Assembly: GCA_008802785.1 (NCBI GenBank)
Contig: VUYT01000028.1
Span: 1-64,000, forward strand
DNA from: Symmetrospora coprosmae
Taxonomy: Eukaryota > Basidiomycota > Cystobasidiomycetes > Symmetrosporaceae
Reading direction: 5' to 3'
Length of the DNA stretch: 64,000 bases
In this document: piece by piece, positions 52,715 through 64,000 of the stretch
Layout: each line of letters starts with the position of its first letter
Position numbering within the stretch: position 1 is the first letter of the stretch
Notes under the pieces: model-generated
The model's database searches: none
The model's input: only the letters and a program-made list of their open reading frames with translations
Told to the model about the DNA's origin: nothing
Position numbers and translations under genes: made by a program

Positions 52715-54429
52715 CTAGTCATCCATGAGCAAGCTCTTGTCAACCTCTTGAAAGTCCTGATAGTACTGCTTGAAGAGCTGGATGAGGTGTCCCACGTCCT
52801 CCGCGCCTGCCGTCTCCCTGATCGAGTGCATGCTCAGCTGCACGCATCCAATGTCGACGGTGCGCAGCCCGATCTTGCTGCAAAGAGGGCCAATCGTGCT
52901 GCCGCACGGCATGTCGTTCTTGACTTCGAATTCCTGCAAAGGCACACCGGCCTTCTCGGCGACACGGCGCAGGAGGAAGGTGGTCGCTGCCGTGCTGGCG
53001 TATCGGATCTAGTTCGGTCAATGACAGAGATCAGCAGTTTGTCAGAGGAAGCAGTCAGCGCCACGAGCACGCACCTTGGCATTCGTCTTGATGGCCGGTC
53101 CGCCATTCATGAGCGGCCTGTGCTCGGCCTGGTGCTTGCCCCAGTGGTCAGGCGCGGGATGGGCGGCGTGGCCCATGTCGCTGCTGAGAAGGAACGAATG
53201 TGCAAGCGCCTGGTCGAGCTTTGCCGGGTTGTTGACGATGCGCGCAATCACAGCCTCCATGAAGTTGGATTCTGCGCCGTACGCTGAGACCGAGCCGATC
53301 TCTTCGTTGTCCCAGGAGCAGTACATGCGCACGGCACCGTCGGGGATGTCCGCGTCCGCTGAGACGCCCTCGAGGGATTGGCACAGCCCTTCGACGCCGC
53401 AGAAGGTAGAGAAGAGGTTGTCGAGGCGCGCGGAGAAGACAAACTCCGCGTTCGCACCGCCAAGCGTGGGCGGCTGCGAGTCAACAAGCGACAGGTCGAA
53501 GTCGTGGATGTCCTCGACGCGGACCTCGCCCTGCACCGTGCCAGAAGCGGAGATCTCCTGCGAGATGAGCTCAAGCAAGCGAGGGTGGTGGTGGGATGAG
53601 ATGTCGAGCGCCGAGGTCGTCTTCTCAGCAGCCTTGTCAGAGGGCGATGAGGGGGCGTTCGTCTGCTCCGACACCAGACCCAGGATGGCTTGCATTCCCG
53701 TCTCCTGGTTGTAGAAGGTTTTCTCGTTCTGTGTCCTGTCAAGGTGGATCGCAACGGCCGGGATGTGCACGAGGGGCTTGTTGAGGTGGATGAGGTGGGG
53801 GGTGTAGGTCTTCTCCTTGGATGCAGAGTCGGTGGAAGCGACGATAACGCGTCCAGCGATGCCCAAATCGCGGTTGAGCCAGCTGTGCCACAGTCCGCCT
53901 CCGTAGGTCTCCACGCCTGCGAGCGTCACTTAGCCGCAAATCGCTTATGCCGCGGTCAGTCAGAGGGGGCTGGGCCCTACCAATGGCCATGTAGTTCCCT
54001 CCAGGAGGCTTGCGCTTGCTGATTGGCCGGAGCTTGAAGTTACAGCTGTCCGTGTGGGCGCCGACGATTGCTATCGCAGCGGGTTCTCCGCGCTGATACG
54101 ACTTCGGCAGCGCGAACGCGATAATTGATGACTGGTTTCTGCGGGAGTGACGAGATGTCAGATCGCCGTGCACGCGTGTCAATTACAATGCTCTGGCGCA
54201 CCGAGTCGTGAAGTAGCGCCCGTTCGCCTTGAGATTCCAGGCACCGCGCTCCGACAGTCGTTGGAAGCCGGCGGCCTCGAGGCGCTGTGCCGCGCTGCGT
54301 ACAGCATGGTCTGGGAGGAGGGAGGAGGAACGTCAGCGCCCAGGTCGATGTCGAGGAGATGATCCTTCACGCACACGGCGTAGGCGATGCCTCGAGGAAG
54401 CGGACCAGGTTGGCGGCGGGTTTGGACAT
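52715..54429 (-). CDS. Aspartyl aminopeptidase (M18 family)
   Basis: Five exons (54375-54429, 54202-54310, 53981-54138, 53075-53916, 52715-53008) give 485 aa. M18 features are complete: SPTPYHAVRSAAQRLEAAGF, the zinc ligand region VGAHTDSCNFKLRP, GVETYGGGLWHSWLNRDLGI, SWDNEEIGS with the catalytic/ligand glutamates, SSDMGHAAHP, and near the end NDMPCGSTIGP and VQLSMHSIRE with the last ligand histidine. The enzyme removes N-terminal Asp/Glu from peptides in cytosol or vacuole (family knowledge). No signal peptide. The intron placed inside SPTPY joins T to AC to make the conserved Tyr. Confidence 0.92.
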
Positions 54430-54774
54430 GTCTTCAGGCTGCGATGAAGCAGGGTAGTCGCGCGCGGTCTGCCATATCGCTCAGGAGGTCAGCGATGGCT
54501 CTGAGCATAGCCGGGTTGAAGGCAAGCGCGATTCTGACCGCACCATGGACGCTATCCTGCTATGTCTCCTGCTGTTCAGGGATGCTGCCGAAGCAGAAAG
54601 AGGGAGAGGCACCGGCCGGGGGGCTATTCCAGGGCCGGCAGCACGTGCAAAGGGGTTGCCACTCAGGCCCACATGTACACGCACGCCAATAGAGCCTGGC
54701 CTATGAAGGACCGCTGTGCTCATACTTATGTACCTCTCTACACTGGAAGGATAGCAGCGATACAGGCGATGCCG
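54430..54774. other. Intergenic region
   Basis: 345 bp between two minus-strand genes; presumed promoter of the aminopeptidase. Nothing specific seen. Confidence 0.45.
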
Positions 54775-56941
54775 CTACAATCTGTGCCGCTTGCGCAGCT
54801 TCTCCGCACTAACAAGCTCTGCAAGCTTTCGCCTGCGGCGTCTGTCCCTGGCTGCAAGCTGCAGGAGTGACAGCTGCGGCATGCTGGTAGCGACGTCTGG
54901 ATCGCTGCCATTCTGAGCTACTGCATGGATCCTCCCGTTCTTCGGTCGGTCAATGGCCATGCCGGGTCCTTCTGCCTCGTCCGCCAGGTCGATCGAGGCA
55001 TCGGCTAATGCAGCAGGAACGTGCTCGTCATCGCGGGCCTCCTCTTCTTCTGCGCCTTCTTGCTCCTCTTCTTCACCCACGTCACCGCCCCAGATGGTTG
55101 GTGCCATGTCCTCGGGCTGCCTCCTCACAAAGACAGCGACGAAGAACCCGTGTGTCCCCATGCGCCGCTCGCACCTGATGAGACCCTCCGCACGCGCACG
55201 CGCCTGAGGGTCCTCCTCTTCGCCTTCTGGCACGCATCCGCGTATCGGCCAGCCGGGCAGTGCCTCGTCGCGTGTCGCGAGGTCCCACGTCTCGCTGAAT
55301 TCGTCCTTCGCAAGAAGATCAAACACGACGTCCTCGTCCTCCTCGCGGTGCACAGAGCACGTAGAATATACGACTCGCTCCGCCTGTGGGAAACGCAAGG
55401 CGTGCGCAAGGATGTGTCGCTGGAACTTGCTCAGTGCGTAGAGGCGCGCTTCGAGCGTGGATGGGTCGGCGTCGGCCTCGTCGTTCTCGTCGTCGTGAAT
55501 CCCAGAGCCGGCTGTATGCAGAGCAGGCCGAGGCGTGGCGCAGTCATTCAGCGAAGTGCTCAGACATGACAGTGCCTTTATCCATACACTTACAGCAGGA
55601 AGGATCGACCAAAATATGCGTTGCAGCCGAATACGGTTCAGCTGATGGGTCGATGTCGAGGAAGTCCGCGTGCACGGTCTGTGTGTCTGGCAACGAACAG
55701 ATTTATGCGATCAGCAATGCTCTGAGTCGAATCGGGACGGAGGGAAACTAACTCGTGCATCCCGCCTTGCGAAGCATCTTGTTCAGGAGCTGGAAGCGTT
55801 TGTCATCCCGCTCAAAGGCAAAGACCTGCCCACTGCCATCACCAGTCTTGCTGCCTAGCCTTTGTAGCGTGGCACTGGCGTAGCTTGTCTTGTTACCGGG
55901 GGCAGAAGTTGCATCGAGGACCGTGATGGGACCGGAGCTACTGCGAGCCTGCGCTGCACCTTCGAGGAGGAGATAGGCCGGGAAGCAGCTTGCTTTGTCT
56001 TGCGCTATCAAGCGTGCGTCCTGGTACGGTGCGAATTTGGGCAGGCTGACGGCTAGCAGGGGAAAGGCGAGGAGATTAGGGACGTGCTCGTCGAGTGCGT
56101 AGGACCGGCTGTGGGGCAGGCCAAGGCATCGTCAGAGAGGACGCCTGTCACGTTCAGCACAGAGCAGACTCACTGGCCCAAGGCGACGACCTCCTCCAGA
56201 GACGCCCTTTCCGTCCAGCCGTTCTGCTTGAGCCACTTCTCGGCCTCGCTCACGCTCCACTTGCACTCATTGACGCGCAACCACCGGATCTTGCCCTCGA
56301 GGCTGTCCGGATCGTCCTCCTCCTCTTCCTCAGCAGTCCGCTTCTTGTCTTTGCCCTTTCCTTTTCCCTTGATGTCGCTGTCGAGGTACGGAGAAATGTC
56401 GACCTGGAGAGCTTCGTTGACGGTGACGCCTCGCTTGATCTTCTCGCGTTGCAGATTGGCACGCAGACTGTTGCGCAAGAGGAGCAACGCAGCGGTCAGC
56501 ACGCAGACCCCATCACACAGGTTTCGGCAACGAGGGGACTCGCGCGACGCACCGAGTGGCGTATTTTTCGACGGCCTGGCGGACCTTGTGCTCCTTTGGC
56601 AGCGCAATCCCGCGCTTGCTGAACAGCAGGTCGTGCATCATGACGAGGACTAGCGCACGGCTGGTCGGCGATGCCTTCTTGCTCAGCACTTTCGCCTCGG
56701 TCTTGAGCACGTCGACGGACCGCAAGAGCTTGTCGAGCACGGGTAGATACTTGAGCGTCTCGGCGAGGATGGCGAAGCAGCGTGGAGGGGAGGAGCTCTT
56801 GGCATGCTGCGAGCATAGCGCCTTCAATGAGGGATGCGGAGATGCTGATGCTGGTACCCCTGCAGCCGCTGCTGCTGCTGCGTCTGCATCTGCAGCGAGG
56901 ATGATGTCGAGGATGCGCGCCGAGGTCGAGTAGAAGTCCAT
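54775..56941 (-). CDS. RCM1: 25S rRNA cytosine-C5 methyltransferase Rcm1 (NSUN5-like)
   Basis: The start at 56941 gives MDFYSTSARILDIILA, typical of Rcm1/NSUN5. The N-terminal helical domain includes LLRSVDVLKTEAKVLSKKAS and ALVLVMMHDLLFSKRG. The methyltransferase core has VLDATSAPGNKTSYASATLQ (SAM loop), HADFLDID, VDPSCSGSGIHD and VYSTCSVHREEDEDVV. The DPSC and YSTC cysteines are the two catalytic cysteines of RNA m5C methyltransferases (family knowledge). An intron lies inside the DPSCS motif. The tail after FVAVFVRR is acidic then strongly basic (RDRRRRRKLAEL), suiting a nucleolar protein. Not all middle exons were traced to the base. Confidence 0.85.
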
Positions 56942-57378
56942 GGCGACTGACCCGGGTCTGCCTGCTACGCAGGAGCAATCGCGCGCAGACTCCAACAGCT
57001 AAGCCAGCTCTCCCAGTGGTGTCGGATATGCGCAAGCAAAGCGATGAACGGCAGAGTTGGTCCGAGAAGAGAAAGGGTGAATCTGGCCAGTTAAAGAGGG
57101 AACCCCATAGCTGCATGTGCGTGCTTTCAACATTGTTGCTTTTGCTTTTGATAACTGATACGGGAGCCTGCGCATACGCATGCTAGGAACATGGAAGGTG
57201 TCCCGCCTACAAGACGATCCTCTCGTTCCTTCTGTGTCGAGTGACGCTGTCTGTCCCCGTGTCTGACCACTCGCAACTGGACAGGCTCCAGCAGTCTTTC
57301 CCTTTCTGGCACTGGTGGATGATATCGTCCAAGCCACCTTGAAGCTGGTACGCAGCCCGTGAACTATTCTGCTCTACC
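56942..57378. other. Intergenic region
   Basis: 437 bp between minus-strand genes: promoter of the methyltransferase and 3' flank of the TRAP-alpha-like gene. An AT-richer stretch near 57125-57160 contains nothing I can name. Confidence 0.45.
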
Positions 57379-58394
57379 CTACTGGGCCTTGCCCTTGCCT
57401 TTTGCGTTCCTTCCGCTCCTCCTTGCCGCGGTAGCCGACTCGTTTCCGGACCCTTCGTCCGATGTAGCATTGAGCGGGGTGACGCCCCCTCGGCCCATGG
57501 CGACGAGGTTCTTGCCGCTGACGGTGCGTCTCTTGGTCGTGAGGTGGTGCGCGGGGATCCAGTCGTCGGCGGTCGCGTTGGGGTCGCTCGGGGTGCTCGG
57601 GCGTGGGGTGGGCGAGCTCGCAACGACGGCAGTCGAGGCGCGGCGCTTCTTGCGGCTGGCGGCGGCGTCCTTGCTCTTGGGGAAGAGCATGGGCGCGATA
57701 AAGGTCGAGTAGACGAGGTAGACTGGGCCGGCGAGGAGGAGGGCAAAGAGCGGGTAGACGAGGAGGCTGTCCGGCGTGGCAGGTGAAGCATGAGGTCAGC
57801 ACCGATGGGAGGAGAGGCGAAAGCATCACGAGAGGGAGACGGGGCGATACGCACAGCTGCAGGTCGAACCAGCTTCCGACTGGCTCGCGGATGGTGGCAG
57901 ACCCATCGTACGCGACCGTCCTAAGCTGCGTCTTCTTCGGGTCTGCCGCATCCGAGTAGTCGACATAGACGACGAACCCGACATCCTGGGGTCTCAGCTC
58001 CGAGTAGAACCTGTAAGGGACGTCCACAGGCGTGACGGAGTGCGGCGGGAGGACGAGCGAGTACTTGGCAGTCGTCGTGTTGGCGAGATGCCGCTCCTTG
58101 CCGCCGACCTCGCGCACCGCGCCGGAGATGGCGTCGATCGACAGCGCGCTCTTGCCGTGGTTCAGCAGCGAGATAGTGAGCGTGTTGGCCTGGCCGTTGT
58201 AGACGAGGGAGAGCGGGTTGGCCTCGCCAAACGAGCCTCTGGCCTCGAGGGCCTCGCTGCGACCGCCGAAGATGGAGGCGGAGGCTGCGGACGGCGGAGA
58301 GGTGAGCGCAGCACCCAGCTGTATTCGGATACCATGACTCACCTGATCCAATGAAGGCGACCGCTGTCGCTGCTGCGCCCAGAGAGAACCGCAT
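57379..58394 (-). CDS. TRAP-alpha / Irc22-like ER membrane protein
   Basis: Three exons (58343-58394, 57855-58284, 57379-57766) give 289 aa. A signal peptide (MRFSLGAAATAVAFIGSASA) leads into a luminal beta-sandwich domain: NPLSLVYNGQANTLTISLLN, IDAISGAVREVGG, VPYRFYSELRPQDVGFVVYV. A single membrane helix (LLVYPLFALLLAGPVYLVYS) and a basic cytosolic tail (KSKDAAASRKKRRAS, GRNAKGKGKAQ) follow. Domain order matches the translocon-associated protein alpha family, represented in fungi by Irc22. The likely place of action is the ER membrane near the translocon. It is divergent from the Msb2-like gene. Confidence 0.85.
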
Positions 58395-59052
58395 GCTGCT
58401 GGAGATGGTGCCGGGGCCTGGCGGGTGGGAGGGCGGGCGGGGTGCGCTTCAGCCCTGAGCAATGAGGAAAGGCAGTATTGCTGCACTGATCAGCGCTCGC
58501 TCGCTCACTCACCTACGTTGCTGCTATGCTTCTGCTGGTGGCCCTCGTGAGCTGATGTTCGTGGTCAGAAGGGAGGAGAGACTGAGCGCCAACCACGTCC
58601 TTCCCCGCTCCTCACCCTAGATAGGCAGGTCTCCCACCCTCCATCCATCAGACGGCATCGCAAACCTTCCGCTTCGCGAGAGAAGCCTCGGTATCGCGCT
58701 GTCTGGCTCGCACTGACTCTCCTTCCCTCTTGCTGCGCTGGTGGCCTGCTTTGGCCCTCGTTCACCGGCCGTCAATTGACCTTTGAGCGCGTCCGAGTTC
58801 GGATGCGATGCAGCATGGACCCGCTCAAAGGGATACCAGACCCGCTGGCACCCCGATATGCATGCACACGCTGGACCCAGACGCCCGGACTGGCTGCCCG
58901 CAGGTCGCCCACTGACTGACTGACTGACTGACACACACACGCTGCGAGCACCACCACCCAATCTCCAAAGACACACCTTCATTCAACAGAGCCACCGCGT
59001 ATAGCAACCCCTCAAGATTCCCTGGATGACGCAGGCCTGCGCAGTCGGATGA
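58395..59052. promoter_or_regulatory. Divergent promoter, Irc22-like / Msb2-like, with microsatellites
   Basis: A 658-bp space between outward-facing genes, the longest shared promoter in the window. It contains an ACTG tetranucleotide run followed by an AC run at 58911-58940. No TATA box seen. Confidence 0.5.
58911..58940. repeat. ACTG and AC microsatellites
   Basis: About five ACTG units pass directly into five AC units, about 115 bp upstream of the Msb2-like ATG. Confidence 0.9.
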
Positions 59053-62000
59053 ATGCTCGGATTCCTCAGGCAACCGCGCCGTCCACCCGAGGAGCACACT
59101 GCAACTGTCGCTGTCGCTGCCGCGGCTGCCCCGTACAGCCGGGTGACGCTCCTGGCGCTGGTCACCATGGCAGCGCTCATCGCGGTCAATGTGCAGATGC
59201 ACACGCCCTTCAAGCGCACGTATGACCCGTCAATTCCTTCATCGGCCGCAGGTGTCGCCTACGAAGAGCACCAATGGGCGCCTGCCGCTCTTCACAGGCC
59301 GGTACTGATCCGGAAACGCCACCATCACCCTCAACACTCCCGAGCAGCGTCTTCGAGAGAGAACGGCTATCCACATGTCACGGACATGCCGACACGAACG
59401 ACGCAGGCCCTCATTCGCAGGCAGGGTCAGTCGAGCTCCCCAGTCGCTGACCGACGATTGTCTGTGGAGGCAGAGCTGACGCGATGAAAGGGACATGTAT
59501 ACTGATATGCTCTACATCCTCGAACTCCTCAGCAGATCCCAATACCCCAGTCAGTCCCGTCGAGACGCCAAACAGCAATCAGAGTCCTGCCGGCGAGTCT
59601 ACAGTCGCGACCGACAGCGGGACTGGCCAGTCGTCTGTGGTATCAGACACGGCAAACGGTCAGCCTACCTCGACTGTGACCGACACCGCCTCGGCGGACG
59701 CCGCCGCCGCTTCGTCCCTCTCCGCCGCTTCCGCTTCCTCCCTGGCTGCGGCTCAGTCCTCGCTTAACAACCCTCAACAAGGCGTAGTGGACTCTCTGGC
59801 TCTTTCGAGCGGTATCTCGGGGGGCGACACAACGACCCAGCCTGTCACAGGCGGCGATACCACGACACAGCCTATCGCCAATTCTAGCGGTGGCGGTAGT
59901 GCTGTGCCATCGGTGACCACTGGCGCCGATGGGATCGTTACAACACAGCAGGCAACGGAGCCTGTCACCTCGGGGACGCCCGGTAGCGTGACGCCAGGCA
60001 GCGTGACGCCCGGCAGTGTGACGCCTTCTGTGGTGACCGGCGCGGACGGGCTGCCTACAACGCAGCCGGCAGGCGGTGATGCGACAACACAGCCAGCAGG
60101 CGGTAATACGACAACACAGCCAGCAGGCGGTGATACGACAACACAGCCAGTAGGTGGCAGCCCAACTCAGCCCAGCGCGAATCCTAGCGATGGTCATGTC
60201 ACGCCACAGCAATCGACGGACCCCGTCACGCCTTCCGTGACCACGGGCGCCAACGGCGTGGTGACGAGCTTGCAGCCGACCGCACCGGCGAGCTCGGGCG
60301 ATAGCAGCTTGAACAGCAACAGCAACCTCAACAGCAACAGCAATAGCAACGGCAGCACCCAGCCCTCTGCCGTGGTGAGCGACCCCTCAAGCGGAGTGGG
60401 TGTAGAAAGTACTCTATCGCCATCGATGGTCAACACAGATGTGCAGGGCGGGACCACTTCACCTGTCACGGGTTCAAACGGCGTCGTGACGACTGTGCAG
60501 CCGTCGCAAGCTCCGAGCGTCGTGGGCGGTACCACTTCGCCAGTCCCTGCAACCGGTGGCGGCACCACGACGGTCAAGCCGAGCGACCCTGCTAGCGTGG
60601 GCGGACCCGGTAGTCTCAGCGACAATGTTCCAGAAGGGAATAGCGCAACGAGCGGCGGTCTCTCGAGCAATGTTGACGGGGTGCCCTCGCAGAACAGCGG
60701 TCAGCCCAGCGGGCTGCCCAGCAGCGGCCAAACAGCAACCGACACCAAGACACCCGACACCGCCGGTACTGCAGACGCCACCACCACTCGATCGCCAGAT
60801 AGCGCGTCTGGCATCCCATCAGGCAACCCCACCACCTCGCCACAGACTCCGCCGAGTGGTGACTCCGTAACGCGGACTCAGACGCCAGACAGCAATGAGT
60901 CTGGTTCACTTTCGTCGGTTGCCAACACGAAGACGCCAGACGGACTCCCGAGCAACGGGACACCCACCGAGACGCGCACGCCAAATGACAGCGGCCTCCT
61001 TTCACAGACCGCTACACAAACCGATTCGCCGCGAGAGCCCAGCTCGCTGGAAAGTGCGACCGCGACGCGTACGCCAAATGCAGCGCCCTCAAGTCTGTCG
61101 TCCGTCGGCACCACTAGCAGCCCGAGGGAGCCAAGCGGGCTGAGCAGTGCTACGGAGACGCGCACGCCGAGCAAGACGCCGGATGAGCTTTCGTCTGTTG
61201 GCAGTACGAGCACGCCGGAGGAGCCCGTCTCATCCATAAGCGCGACGAGCACACGGACGCCTGACACCGATCCCATCTCGTCGGTCTCCGCCAGCTCGAC
61301 AAGGACGCCTAGCAGTGATCCGCTCTCCTCTATCTCGGCTAGTTCAACAAGAACCCCGGACAGCGATCCGCTGTCGTCGATATCAGCTAGCTCGACGAGG
61401 ACACCTGATAGCGACCCGCTTTCTTCGATATCAGCTACCTCAACCAGGACGCCGGATCCTACTCCATCGCTCTCGTCTCTGAGCAGCAAGCCGCCCGACT
61501 CCTCACTGGAATCATCCCGTCCACCCGCGACGGCTAGACCCACCGAAGAGTCATCTCTGTCCAGCCTGCCGAGTTCCTCGACAACAAGGACGGAATGTGC
61601 GTGACTGTACTCATGTTAAGTATGACGTCCTCCGCGGAGCTCTGCTTACGCTTGCTCTCCACAACAGCTACCAAGCCGAGCACGACAAGCAGCCTGCCGT
61701 CGTACATCGAGTCTGCCCTTTCTTCATCCTCTGATGATGAAGACGGTAGCAGCTCTCCTTCAGGCCTACCGTCATCCTCTGCTAGTAGACCGAGCACCTC
61801 CAGCTCGCCTCCGCCTACTCAATCTCTACCGCGACCTATCGAGACTTCCAGCTTGTTGACAGCCACGCCTACCACTACTGAGGACGACTTCGAGTCAAGT
61901 ACGGCCGAAGAGACACCATCCACAGCAAGCTCGGCCAAGCCGACCACATCGACCGAGTGAGTCTGTGTCTGACTGCATTGAATGGAAATGGATCGCTAAC

Positions 62001-63885
62001 CAGCCCCGCTCGGATGTCAGCCCTTACGAATGGGTTCCATCGAGCACGCTCCTCTCCAATCCCGTCAAGGAGACCAGCAAGTCTTCCAGTGACGCGTTGT
62101 CTACAACAGACACGGCCGCTACAGACAACCAAGAGCCAACGAAGTCGAGCTCTGGCTCGTCCAGCTTGGCGTCCAGCACGACGTCTGCTTCGCTTCCTTC
62201 TGACTGGCCCAGCAAGATTGTGCCGCAGCAAGCAGCAGATCCTCCTGAGACTGACGACAAGGACGAAGAGGGCTTCGATGCGGGTGCGACTAGTGATGCA
62301 GATGCTCCGCCCGCGGGAATGGTCCCTGGAGCAGAAGTCGAGCACCCGGCAGACTCGACGCTCATATCGATACTCCTCACGTCGGCACTCTCGTGGTCTT
62401 GGCTACTGGCCCAGAGCGATGCCTCGGCTCAAGTCTTCGCATATATGCCTCAGCTCATTGCGGAGGCCCTCGATATCGACCGATCTCAGGTCACGACTGA
62501 CAGTCTCGAAGCTTGGGAACCGCCTGGATGGCAAGGAGCAGGCGCTGACATGTCGGTGCCTGTCTTGTCGTCCGACTCTTTGCTTGCGCAAGCTGACATC
62601 CTTCCTTGACAGCCGCTCGGTCTGGCTTGGCTATATACCCACGCTTCAGGTCGATCCTCTGGCAGCCCTGATTGTCAACCGGTCCAGCGTCTTCTACCAC
62701 AGCAAGAGGGAACTGACAAAGCAGCTAGCAGGCAGTGTCGACCCAGTCCTTCCGATATTATCCTTCTACGGCCTCACAGCAGAGCAGGAGGACGCCACGG
62801 GAGGCAATGGCGGAGCTGCGGCACAGGAGACTGCGACTTTGAGCAACAAGAAGACCGCCCTCATCGCTTCCGCCGCCGCGCTGGGCGCCATCATCTTGGG
62901 TGTGGGCGGCTTCTTTGCCTCGCGATATGCCATGAGGAAGCGCAAGGAGTTCAAGCACAGTCAGCAAGGAGGCAGCCAGGGCTATGGCGGGGACGATGAC
63001 GGGGAGGATATGCAGGAGACCGCTCGAGGTATACAGCCGGGCTTCCAGCCGCTCGTCCTTCCGCCTAATCGCTACCTGAACCCGCCCAAGTCGCCAGAGG
63101 ACCCCGACCCGGAAGGACAGGAGGATGCACTGGATCGGGACTCGCTCTCGCGATATCCCGTAACAGAGCGGCACCAGACGGAGGATTTCTACAACAGTGC
63201 GCCTGCCGCCAGCTTTACGAACGAGAGCTCTATGCCGATGCCAGTCCCGATGTCTGTGCCGGTACCAGTGCCTATGCCAATCCCGGCGGATGCGCTCATG
63301 GCGACTCCGAGCCGAGGGGACGATGGTCGACAGTTATTCGATACTGGACCGCTGTCACCGCCGGTGCCAGATTCAGCCTATCCCTTCCCTCATCAGCGCC
63401 CAAGCCCGGGCCCGGCTCAGCACCCGCAGTCGAGCGCGTTTTACCCCATGTCTTCCACGCCAGGAGCCAACTCGCCGCCTGTGAACCAGTCCTACCTAGA
63501 CACCGTCCGCTCCGGCTCCGGCAGCTCGGTACAATCCGAGATGCTGCACACACGACGACGCGTCTCGAGCATGGATATCCCCATCCGCAATACGTGGTGG
63601 AAGCATCAATCGCAGTGGGAGAACCCGACGCAGGGTCAAGGGGCGAGTAGCGGCTCGCCGCCTCTGCCTGCGCTTCCGCCGCAGTCGCAGCCGCTACAAC
63701 CACTGCCGTCCTACCTCCGCGAGAGCCGACCGTACTCGGGCTCGTCGACCTACTCGACGCTGCGCAACTTTAACGGACCGCCTGGTTTCCCGAGCAGCCA
63801 GCCCGGCACGCTGAAAAGAGGGCATAGGAGGACATCAACCAAAATCTCGACGCCGTTTCTGCAGGACAATTCGCTGATGCTGTAG
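59053..63885 (+). CDS. MSB2: Msb2/Hkr1-type signalling mucin
   Basis: Five exons (59053-59425, 59533-61596, 61668-61956, 62021-~62569, 62613-63885) give about 1515 aa. An N-terminal hydrophobic segment (VTLLALVTMAALIAVNV) is a signal anchor. About 850 residues of Ser/Thr/Pro-rich mucin with tandem repeats follow. The HMH-like domain then appears: AQVFAYMPQLIAEALDIDRS QVTTDSLEAWEP, and across an intron LGYIPTLQVDPLAALIV. One membrane helix (ALIASAAALGAIILGVGGFF) and a ~320-residue cytosolic tail follow. This order matches fungal Msb2, a surface sensor feeding MAPK pathways for filamentation or host recognition (family knowledge). The donor of the last intron (near 62556-62570) is uncertain. 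Confidence 0.83.
60000..60165 (+). repeat. Short in-frame tandem repeats in the mucin domain
   Basis: Three GSVTP units are followed by TTTQPAGGD/N units of about 27 bp (three to four copies). They are almost identical at DNA level, so they are young and likely to vary in number between strains. Confidence 0.85.
61240..61455 (+). repeat. 48-bp tandem repeats in the mucin domain
   Basis: Units of 16 residues of the type SSISASSTRTPDSDPL occur about four times, with synonymous drift between copies. This is older than the 27-bp array upstream. Confidence 0.85.
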
Positions 63886-64000
63886 GTTCTTCTGAAGTAA
63901 AGCGAGAGCCACCCAGGCCAAGCGACACCACGTAGCTCCCTCTGTCTCCATTTGCGACACTCCCGCGCGCGACTACTTTGCCTCTGCCAGAGGCGCATGT
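63886..64000. other. 3' flank at the window edge
   Basis: 115 bp after the Msb2-like stop codon; no feature seen. Confidence 0.5.

Noticed and set aside
60194-61543. Long minus-strand frames antisense to the mucin
   Set aside because: Repeats on the plus strand produce long antisense frames (for example LSGVLVELA-type repeats). The plus-strand frame continues into the HMH, membrane and tail regions.
1-64000. Transposons, LTR or virus-derived elements, CRISPR arrays, tRNA or rRNA genes
   Set aside because: I looked for terminal repeats, reverse transcriptase, integrase, transposase or capsid motifs, spaced identical repeats and tRNA-like cloverleaf arms and found none I could support.

Overview
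The window looks like a GC-rich basidiomycete nuclear chromosome. Spliceosomal introns are everywhere (mostly 55-110 nt, donors GTGCGT, GTGAGT or GTAAGT, branch sites like CTAAC or CTGAC just before the acceptor). The gene set is eukaryotic, with short intergenic spaces and genes on both strands. A smut-like (Ustilaginomycotina) relative is my preferred guess; the sequence alone does not fix the genus. I saw no tRNA, rRNA, CRISPR array, transposon or viral remnant.

Layout. 1-1.7 kb: noncoding, with three degenerate copies of a ~60-bp motif and a GT microsatellite. 1.7-16.7 kb: an LRR-like protein, a small secreted cysteine protein, a 1641-aa CAMKL-type kinase, an F-box/RCC1 protein interrupted by a hexanucleotide repeat with an assembly gap, and a 12-exon GH15 glycosidase. 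16.8-27.7 kb: a tail-anchored coiled-coil protein, the first member of an unrecognised zinc-finger family, a multispanning membrane protein, a Dpb4-like histone-fold protein, an ER protein disulfide isomerase with a hendecad Ala/Ser tail ending in ADEL, and a CCNDBP1-like protein. 28.2-33.2 kb: two tandem members of the same new family, each with two copies of the module. 33.6-46.6 kb: an FAD oxidoreductase, NUP188, a SAP-domain protein, a type II dehydroquinase-like protein with altered active site, and the tRNA adenosine deaminase Tad1. 47.2-58.4 kb: a PIN-like carrier, a tandem pair of secreted GPI-like proteins, aspartyl aminopeptidase, rRNA m5C methyltransferase Rcm1 and a TRAP-alpha/Irc22-like ER protein. 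59-63.9 kb: an Msb2/Hkr1-type signalling mucin.

The most novel item is the paralogous family at 18.3-19.8, 28.2-30.3 and 30.8-33.2 kb. Five copies of one module each consist of a 'GQLAYS...RSYFV' half and a 'CRFC...H..C..L.G.DL..F' zinc-finger half. Every copy is cut at the same place by a phase-2 intron. The proteins have nuclear-type disordered linkers and related C-terminal tails. I do not recognise the family.

The genes do not form one pathway. Most are housekeeping (nuclear pore, tRNA and rRNA modification, replication, ER folding, peptidase), mixed with surface or secreted functions (small secreted protein, GPI-like pair, Msb2-type mucin) that could matter for host or environment sensing. 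Gene models were built by hand. For most multi-exon genes the summed exon lengths divide by three with no internal stop; the exceptions are named in their entries.
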